NCBI GenBank assembly: GCA_001791715.1
Contig: MGFD01000009.1
Span: 739-11,618, forward strand
Origin: Candidatus Uhrbacteria bacterium RIFOXYB2_FULL_45_11
GTDB lineage: Bacteria > Patescibacteriota > Patescibacteriia > UBA9934 > GWF2-40-263
DNA length: 10,880 nt
Direction: 5' to 3'
Shown: one piece after another, positions 6,232-10,880 of the stretch
How positions within the stretch are numbered: the first letter of the stretch is position 1
Layout of the letters: each line of letters starts with the position of its first letter
The notes under the pieces: generated by a model
Databases searched by the model: none
Seen by the model: only the letters and a program-made list of their open reading frames with translations
What the model was told of the DNA's origin: nothing
Made by a program: the position numbers and the translations under genes

Positions 6232-7599
6232 ATGACCTCCAACAATCTCCCCACCGTCGCGCTTATTGGCCGCACCAACGTTGGAAAATCCACTCTGTTC
6301 AATCGCATGATTGAACAATCAAAAGCCCTCGTGTCTGCAACCGCAGGCACCACACGCGATCGTAATGATGGCGAGTGTTTGTGGCGCGGAAAAACCATTC
6401 GCGTGGTTGATACCGGAGGATTAGATGTAAACAAACGCGATGAAATTGAAAAAAACATTTTGATTCAATCGGAACTCGCCATGAAAGAGGCAGACGTTAT
6501 TTTGTTTGTGGTTGATTTAAAGAATCCTCCACTTCCTTCTGACCTTGAACTCGCAAGCAAACTTTGGAAAACAAAAACCCCCATCATCGTTGTTGGAAAC
6601 AAAGCGGAGAAGGCTGCGGAACGTCGTCGCGCACATCAACCAGATTGGCGCCTTCGCGGACTTCCCGCTCCTATCGCCGTCTCTGCAACACAAGGATCGG
6701 GCGTTGGAGATCTTCTCGATCTTGTTTACGAAAAGTTGAATGAGATCGGAAAGCATCCTGTCGACTATGCAGAATTGAATGCAACGCGTGTTGCTGTTAT
6801 CGGAAAACCAAACGTTGGAAAATCCACTCTCTTAAATGCACTTGTCGGAACAGACCGATTCATCACAAGTTCCATCGCACACACAACACGTGAGCCAAAC
6901 GATGTCCTGCTCCATGTCGGAGACAAAAACTATTTGATCTATGACACGGCTGGAATGCGTAAACACGCAAAGATTAGTAAGGGTGGCGGATTAGAGAAAA
7001 TGGCCGTTGATAAAAACGAATGGGTCATCCGTCAGTCGGACGTTTCCCTTCTCGTCTTGGACGCAACAGAGCCAATCGGGACACAAGAAAAACATCTCGC
7101 AGGAATTTTGGGAGACTCTGGTGCGGGTGTTATCATCATCGTCAACAAATGGGATCTCGTGAAAGACAAAGACGTCTCCACTATGAATGAATATCGCAAA
7201 TATCTTTTGGGAGAATTGCCATTCATCACATGGGCTCCGGTCATGTTTGTAAGTGCGCTCACAAAACAACGCACAAGCACCATTTTCAAAATGATTGATG
7301 ATGTCAGCCACAACAGAAGTATTGAACTCGACATGAAAGAATTGGACGGCTTCTTGCGCGAGGCGCTTCGCACACACCTTCCTTCGCTTGGAAAAGGTAA
7401 AAACCCACCAAAGGTTATGGGGCTCAAACAAGTCTCCACAAAACCACCAAAGTTCGATTTGACTCTCAAGGCTCAGCGTACAGATGCGCTTCACCCAAGC
7501 TATCTCCGATTTATCGAGAACCGCTTGCGTGAACTCCACGATTTCAAAGGAACTCCCATCAACATCAAAGTCCGCATCGCAACCGCGGTGTCAAAATAA
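6232..7599 (+). CDS. der: GTPase Der (double-GTPase ribosome assembly factor)
   Basis: Der (EngA) is an essential GTPase for maturation of the 50S ribosomal subunit. The 455-residue protein has the full layout of two G domains and a C-terminal KH-like domain. G domain 1: GRTNVGKS at 13-20, DTGG at 60-63, NKAE at 123-126 (usually NKxD), SA at 151-152. G domain 2: GKPNVGKS at 191-198, DTAG at 238-241, NKWD at 305-308. The KH-like domain covers about 360-455. I chose the ATG at 6232, which gives the usual short lead into the first P-loop (MTSNNLPTVALIGR); the frame is open further upstream but there it would translate the arm of the hairpin element. There is no SD, and the hairpin ends 11 bases before the start. 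A strong terminator follows at 7675. Confidence 0.98.
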   Translation: MTSNNLPTVALIGRTNVGKSTLFNRMIEQSKALVSATAGTTRDRNDGECLWRGKTIRVVDTGGLDVNKRDEIEKNILIQSELAMKEADVILFVVDLKNPPLPSDLELASKLWKTKTPIIVVGNKAEKAAERRRAHQPDWRLRGLPAPIAVSATQGSGVGDLLDLVYEKLNEIGKHPVDYAELNATRVAVIGKPNVGKSTLLNALVGTDRFITSSIAHTTREPNDVLLHVGDKNYLIYDTAGMRKHAKISKGGGLEKMAVDKNEWVIRQSDVSLLVLDATEPIGTQEKHLAGILGDSGAGVIIIVNKWDLVKDKDVSTMNEYRKYLLGELPFITWAPVMFVSALTKQRTSTIFKMIDDVSHNRSIELDMKELDGFLREALRTHLPSLGKGKNPPKVMGLKQVSTKPPKFDLTLKAQRTDALHPSYLRFIENRLRELHDFKGTPINIKVRIATAVSK

Positions 7600-7630
7600 C
7601 GCGACCATCAACAAATCTTTTTCTCTCCGT

Positions 7631-7672
7631 CGCGTCATCCTGACGACGAGTCATCGAGGAGAAAGGATCTCA
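7631..7672 (+). repeat. REP-like dispersed repeat
   Basis: The stretch from CGCGTCATCCTGACGACG to GAGAAAGGATCTC resembles the GTCATCCTGAG...GAAGGATCT repeats that I recall between genes in many bacteria. ATCCT and AGGAT at its two ends can pair. There is only one copy in this window, so repeat status rests on recall. Confidence 0.45.
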
Positions 7673-7674
7673 AG

Positions 7675-7708
7675 AAACCCGATCCTGCCACGGCGCGATC
7701 GGGTTTTT
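7675..7708 (+). terminator. Intrinsic terminator of der
   Basis: AAACCCGATC and GATCGGGTTT form a perfect 10-bp stem around a 12-base loop, and the right arm runs into TTTTT. It overlaps the -35 box of the next promoter by two bases. Confidence 0.9.
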
Positions 7709-7735
7709 GAATATACGCGCCTTCTATGGCATAAT
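7707..7735 (+). promoter_or_regulatory. Promoter of the antitoxin-toxin-pth-dprA operon, leaderless
   Basis: TTGAAT (7707-7712), a 17-base spacer and CATAAT (7730-7735). The expected start near 7742 is about 2 bases before the antitoxin ATG at 7744, so the message would be leaderless. No other promoter is evident before pth or dprA. Confidence 0.7.
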
Positions 7736-7743
7736 CGAATCAT

Positions 7744-7968
7744 ATGAAAACGCTTGCACCCACAAAGATCTCAAAAACAAATGAGGTCTCTCAATTGCGT
7801 CGCGAAGTTTCCGCTCTGCGCTCTCTTGTTATTGGAATAGCAGGAAAAGACAAAGAAGGTAACTATCGACCAGCAGCTGTTCAAGAAATCATCGAAGCAA
7901 GCCTCGAACCAGCAACACGGCGCTACGCAGGAAAAGGTTCGCTCCTCAAGCATCTGAAAAAAGTATGA
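7744..7968 (+). CDS. Putative antitoxin of a RelE-type toxin-antitoxin pair
   Basis: A small 74-residue charged protein directly upstream of a RelE-like toxin and overlapping it by 4 bases, the usual order for a type II pair. A helix at about 14-34 (SQLRREVSALRSLVIGIAG) could form a coiled coil. The middle (KDKEGNYRP, 35-43) and a basic C-terminus resemble small antitoxins I recall next to RelE toxins in CPR genomes. No ribbon-helix-helix, AbrB or HTH DNA-binding domain is visible, so autoregulation of the operon by this protein is doubtful. The start is set by the promoter, whose -10 ends 8 bases before the ATG; no SD is present. The call rests mainly on context. Confidence 0.75.
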   Translation: MKTLAPTKISKTNEVSQLRREVSALRSLVIGIAGKDKEGNYRPAAVQEIIEASLEPATRRYAGKGSLLKHLKKV

Positions 7969-8231
7969 TGCGCATCGAGTACGGAAATAAATTTTTGAAA
8001 TCTGTACAAAAACTCCCCTTTGAACAACAAGAAAAACTAGATGCGCTCCTCGAGGTCTTTTCAGCAAATCCATACGACACATCTCTTCACACAAAGAAAC
8101 TCACCGGCACATTAACGGGTTTTTTCTCTTTCCGCATCTCAAGAGACTGGCGTGTTATTTTCTCGTTTATTGATCCTGTCACTGTTCGAGTCGTTCTTGC
8201 GAAACACCGCAAAGACATTTATCGTATCTAG
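7965..8231 (+). CDS. RelE/ParE-superfamily toxin (mRNA interferase-like)
   Basis: An 88-residue basic protein with the RelE/ParE fold pattern: helices at about 8-33, then a beta sheet with KKLTGTLTGFFSFRISRDWRVIFSF (44-68) and the closing VRVVLAKHRKDIYRI. Candidate functional residues are Arg57, Arg60, Arg63, His81 and Tyr86; the His near the C-terminus is placed like the catalytic His87 of YafQ. Toxins of this group cut mRNA in the ribosomal A site. The ATG at 7965 overlaps the antitoxin stop (ATGA); a second ATG at 7968 is equally possible and would shorten it by one residue. The gene for peptidyl-tRNA hydrolase begins 3 bases after the stop, so the pair is part of a housekeeping operon. 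Family is fairly sure; activity is not shown. Confidence 0.87.
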   Translation: MMRIEYGNKFLKSVQKLPFEQQEKLDALLEVFSANPYDTSLHTKKLTGTLTGFFSFRISRDWRVIFSFIDPVTVRVVLAKHRKDIYRI

Positions 8232-8234
8232 TAT

Positions 8235-8777
8235 ATGCATCTCATTGTTGGACTCGGCAATCCCGGAAAGAAATATGAACGAACACGCCACAATGTGGGG
8301 TTTTTGGTTGTCGATGAACTCGCGCGCCAATTAAACGCCACCTTTAAAAACAAAACATCATTTGAAGCGGAGGTGGCAGAAGTGGACAACATGACTCTTC
8401 TTAAACCTCAGACATTCATGAATGTAAGTGGTCGCGCCGTAAAATCCTATCTCACAAAACACAAATGCACAGCGGCGGATGTTTTAGTTATTTATGACGA
8501 TGCCGATATTCCGTTTGGCGTTGTGAAGTTCAAACAAGGTGGATCCTCTGCGGGACATAACGGTATGCAATCCATCATCGATCAATTTGAAAAAGGAACA
8601 TCTGTTGCACGCATTCGTATCGGCATTGGTCGCCCCGTACACATAGATGTTCCGCTTGATGTGTTCGTCTTACAAAAATGGACAAATGAAGAAGAAAAGA
8701 AAATTCCAGAAATGATTAAGACCGCGATCGAAAAAGTAAACGAACACCTCACAACCGCATCACACACAACACCATAA
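8235..8777 (+). CDS. pth: Peptidyl-tRNA hydrolase
   Basis: Pth releases tRNA from peptidyl-tRNAs that drop off ribosomes, an essential recycling step in the cytoplasm. The 180-residue protein has all the family blocks: VGLGNPGKKYERTRHNVGF with Asn9 and catalytic His19, LLKPQTFMNVSG with Met62-Asn63, the IYDDADIPFG block with Asp88, and GGSSAGHNGMQSI with His108-Asn109. These correspond to E. coli Asn10, His20, Met67/Asn68, Asp93 and His113/Asn114. Length is close to the E. coli enzyme. The ATG is 3 bases after the toxin stop and has no SD, so translation is probably coupled to the toxin gene. dprA follows after 4 bases. Confidence 0.98.
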   Translation: MHLIVGLGNPGKKYERTRHNVGFLVVDELARQLNATFKNKTSFEAEVAEVDNMTLLKPQTFMNVSGRAVKSYLTKHKCTAADVLVIYDDADIPFGVVKFKQGGSSAGHNGMQSIIDQFEKGTSVARIRIGIGRPVHIDVPLDVFVLQKWTNEEEKKIPEMIKTAIEKVNEHLTTASHTTP

Positions 8778-8781
8778 CCAC

Positions 8782-9906
8782 ATGCCTCAACCTGATTTAA
8801 AATACTGGCTCGCTCTTACCCGTGTTCCAAACTTTGGAGCCGTACGGATCGGAAAATTATTGCGCGCGTTTCCAACCATGGAACGCGCGTTTTCGGCATC
8901 GGTGATGGATTTACTTGAGGCGGGCTTTGACGCAAATCTGGCAAACCATTTTTTACAAACACGCATTCACATCAGCCCAGACCAAGAGTTAGAAAAATTA
9001 CACAATGCGAATGTACACGCCGTCACAAGACGCGATCCTGAATACCCTCCCCTCCTTTCCAAAATTTATGATCCGCCCGCTGTGTTATTTTATCGCGGAA
9101 CACTTCCAAATCCATCTCTCAAACACATCGCGGTTGTGGGCACACGCCAACCATCCAAGTACGGAATGTATGTTGCAGAAAAAATCGTTGGAACACTTGC
9201 AGAATCTGGTGTTGTAATTGTGAGCGGACTTGCCTACGGCATCGATTCTCATGCACACGAATCCACCATTCGACACAACGGAATAACCATGGCTGTACTT
9301 GGTTCTGGAGTAGACAACGCTTCCATTTATCCCGCCGGAAATCGCAATATCGCTTCGCATATTCTTGCGCATGGCGGCGTCATTGTTTCAGAATATCCGG
9401 TCGGCACGCTTCCACTCCCTTTTCATTATCCCATGCGCAACCGCATCATCGCCGGACTTGCACACGGAACACTTGTTATTGAAGCGGCACAAAAATCCGG
9501 CTCTCTTATTACCGCACGCGCCGCACTGGAAGGCGGAAGAGATGTTTACGCCGTTCCCGGAAACATCGATTCAGAAATGAGTGAAGGACCAAACAATCTT
9601 TTAAAGATGGGCGCGATTCCCGTCACCTGCGCAGAAGACATGCTTGACATTGACACCTCTCCCCAACCCTTACCTTCAAAAGAAGAAGGAGCTCGGAAGA
9701 TCGTTTCAAGTACGTTTACATATGAACCTCGCTCTGAAACCGAACGCATTATCCTTGATCAACTCAAGCGTGATCCTGTGCATGTTGATGAACTCGCACG
9801 TGCATCACTCATTCCAATCGATACACTCGGAAGTGCACTCACACTCCTTGAAATGAAAGGAATTGTGAAACATGAAGGTGGTCGTTATTACACGCGTCAA
9901 AAATAA
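8782..9906 (+). CDS. dprA: DNA-processing protein DprA
   Basis: DprA binds incoming single-stranded DNA during transformation and loads RecA. The 374-residue protein has an N-terminal helical (SAM/HhH-like) domain at about 1-70 and a Rossmann-like core at about 80-290. The core shows IAVVGTRQPSKYG (116-128), VSGLAYGIDSHAH (147-159), FHYPMRNRIIAGL (214-226) and KSGSLITA (238-245). A winged-helix domain covers about 315-374. The linker between the last two contains TSPQPLPSKEEGAR (292-305), which looks like the translation of a dispersed DNA repeat. The gene is the last of the operon; its ATG is 4 bases after the pth stop, with no SD. dprA next to topA, as here, is a common gene order in bacteria. 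Confidence 0.97.
   Translation: MPQPDLKYWLALTRVPNFGAVRIGKLLRAFPTMERAFSASVMDLLEAGFDANLANHFLQTRIHISPDQELEKLHNANVHAVTRRDPEYPPLLSKIYDPPAVLFYRGTLPNPSLKHIAVVGTRQPSKYGMYVAEKIVGTLAESGVVIVSGLAYGIDSHAHESTIRHNGITMAVLGSGVDNASIYPAGNRNIASHILAHGGVIVSEYPVGTLPLPFHYPMRNRIIAGLAHGTLVIEAAQKSGSLITARAALEGGRDVYAVPGNIDSEMSEGPNNLLKMGAIPVTCAEDMLDIDTSPQPLPSKEEGARKIVSSTFTYEPRSETERIILDQLKRDPVHVDELARASLIPIDTLGSALTLLEMKGIVKHEGGRYYTRQK
9654..9693 (+). repeat. Dispersed-repeat-like segment inside dprA
   Basis: CACCTCTCCCCAACCCTTAC followed by CTTCAAAAGAAGAAGGAGC resembles the widespread CTCTCCCCAACCCTC...GAGAGGG intergenic repeats. It is in frame and encodes the Pro/Ser/Glu-rich linker between the core and winged-helix domain. 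Identification is from recall; no second copy is in the window. Confidence 0.5.
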
Positions 9907-9934
9907 CATATTGGATTACCAAGCAACGGCCTGG

Positions 9935-9963
9935 TTGACGAAACGCGTTTATTCGAGCATCAT
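9935..9963 (+). promoter_or_regulatory. Candidate promoter of topA
   Basis: TTGACG (9935-9940), a 17-base spacer and CATCAT (9958-9963). A start near 9970 would place the whole hairpin element copy 2 in the topA leader of about 125 bases. The -35 is good and the -10 is moderate. Confidence 0.5.
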
Positions 9964-9979
9964 GCAAAAAAAAGAAATA

Positions 9980-10086
9980 CTTGAGGTACAGATTACAAAT
10001 GGCGGCATACAGATATACAGTTTCCCGTCCTCTTATTTGCTCCCATCTGTATATCTGTATTTTTTATCTGTAATCTGTACCTCAAG
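9980..10086 (+). repeat. Nested hairpin element, copy 2 (before topA)
   Basis: The outer arms 9980-9997 and 10069-10086 are a perfect 18-bp inverted repeat. The inner arms 10007-10020 and 10047-10060 are a perfect 14-bp inverted repeat followed by a T run. It is nearly identical to the copy before der but lacks the 20-bp palindrome. It ends 9 bases before the topA ATG and leaves no SD between. Orientation relative to the downstream gene is the same in both copies. Confidence 0.92.
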
Positions 10087-10095
10087 CATTTCCCT

Positions 10096-10880
10096 ATGCA
10101 CAAACTCATCATTGTTGAGTCTCCAACGAAAGCAAAAACCATTACAAAGTTTTTAGGACGCGAGTACCGCGTTCTTTCTTCGTTTGGACACATTCGTGAT
10201 TTGCCAACAAAAGAAATTGGTGTGGATGTTGAGAATGGTTTTGTCCCAACATACATCGTTCCACCAAACAGCAAACCACATGTTGCTGAATTAAAAAAAG
10301 CGGCAAAGGACGCAGACGAAATCTTATTCGCATCCGATGAAGACCGAGAAGGAGAAGCGATTTCTTGGCACGTTGCAGAAGTGCTCGGCATTGATCCTGC
10401 GAAGGCCAAACGCATTACGTTTCATGAAATCACCAAGTCTGCCATTGAGCATGCCCTTGCAAACCCAAGATCGATCGATCAAAACCTTGTTGATGCACAA
10501 CAAGCGCGCCGCATTCTTGATCGTTTAGTTGGGTATGAACTCTCTCCATTTCTTTGGAACAAAGTTCGTCGCGGACTGTCGGCCGGACGTGTACAGTCGG
10601 TTGCTATGCGTCTCGTTGTCGAGAGAGAACGCGAACGCATGGCATTTAAGATTGAAGAGTACTGGTCGATTGAGGGTGTATGCGAGAAACTTGGCATGGA
10701 CTTCCCTGCAAAGCTCGTTGAAGTTGATGGCAAGAAGATTGCGGTCGGTGGATCCGAAGGTGCGGGAGATAAGCTCGAGATTAAATCTGAGAAAGAAGCG
10801 CGTGCGATTGTCGACGTTGTTTCGAACAAACCACTCACTGTTGTCGACGTTGTAAAGAAAGAAGTCTCAAAAGCGCCACC
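10096..10880 (+). CDS. topA: DNA topoisomerase I, N-terminal part (runs off right edge)
   Basis: Type IA topoisomerase that relaxes negative supercoils by single-strand passage. The 261 visible residues cover the TOPRIM domain and the start of the next domain: IIVESPTKAKTI with catalytic Glu8, SFGHIRDLP at 29-37, and the metal-binding DxDxE as Asp81, Asp83, Glu85 in SDEDREGEAISWH. DAQQARRILDRLVGYELSP (133-151) and LSAGRVQSVAMRLV (161-174) follow. The active-site Tyr and the C-terminal zinc fingers lie beyond the window. The ATG at 10096 starts directly on the conserved MHKLIIVESP and has no SD; the hairpin element ends 9 bases before it. The gene follows dprA, a common neighbour, but a separate promoter seems likely. 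Confidence 0.98.
   Translation, partial: MHKLIIVESPTKAKTITKFLGREYRVLSSFGHIRDLPTKEIGVDVENGFVPTYIVPPNSKPHVAELKKAAKDADEILFASDEDREGEAISWHVAEVLGIDPAKAKRITFHEITKSAIEHALANPRSIDQNLVDAQQARRILDRLVGYELSPFLWNKVRRGLSAGRVQSVAMRLVVERERERMAFKIEEYWSIEGVCEKLGMDFPAKLVEVDGKKIAVGGSEGAGDKLEIKSEKEARAIVDVVSNKPLTVVDVVKKEVSKAP

Noticed and set aside
6991..7539. 182-codon minus-strand frame inside der
   Set aside because: Antisense to the conserved Der second GTPase and KH-like domains; no support of its own.
6096..10086. CRISPR-like repeats
   Set aside because: There are only two copies, nearly 4 kb apart, each an inverted repeat; no array of repeats and spacers.
9993..10415. 140-codon minus-strand frame over topA and the hairpin
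   Set aside because: Opposite the conserved TOPRIM domain and ending in the repeat; no family resemblance.
1..10880. UGA-glycine recoding as in some CPR lineages
   Set aside because: TGA ends the antitoxin, the 386-residue protein and the M23-like protein at sensible places, and no conserved domain is broken by TGA.

Overview
This window looks like a stretch of chromosome from a Candidate Phyla Radiation (Patescibacteria/Parcubacteria-like) bacterium. The reasons are the compact layout, housekeeping genes with almost no Shine-Dalgarno (SD) sequences, an LCP protein with a C-terminal LytR_C domain, a RelE-type toxin pair of the kind common in these genomes, and a CCTGCC/GGCAGG palindrome of a type I associate with them. 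The genus cannot be read from the sequence. TGA is used as a stop by several genes and no in-frame TGA is needed in the recognisable proteins, so the code is standard (table 11) rather than the UGA-glycine code of Gracilibacteria/Absconditabacteria.

Left part (1-4398, all minus strand). The 5' part of hisS (histidyl-tRNA synthetase, running off the left edge) follows lepB (signal peptidase I). Then come three single-gene units: a transglutaminase-like protein with a visible Cys-His-Asp set, a 386-residue protein I do not recognise, and an M23-type metallopeptidase-like protein without a signal peptide. Each of the three has its own plausible sigma70-type promoter, a good SD and a hairpin/U-tract terminator. 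They differ in this from the rest of the window and are its most accessory-looking part.

Right part (4431-10880, all plus strand). An LCP (LytR-CpsA-Psr) cell-wall protein is followed by der (double-GTPase ribosome assembly factor) with its terminator. A tight four-gene operon follows: antitoxin, RelE-like toxin, pth (peptidyl-tRNA hydrolase) and dprA. Last is the 5' part of topA (DNA topoisomerase I), which runs off the right edge. The LCP gene and the antitoxin gene have -10 boxes so close to the ATG that their mRNAs should be leaderless.

The most striking non-coding structure is a ~105-107 bp nested hairpin present in two almost identical copies. One lies just before der and the other just before topA, in the same orientation, each ending about 10 bases from the start codon. 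The der copy carries an extra 20-bp perfect palindrome that is cleanly absent from the topA copy, so one repeat appears to have inserted into another. There is no CRISPR array, rRNA or tRNA gene, and no intergenic stretch exceeds about 190 bases.
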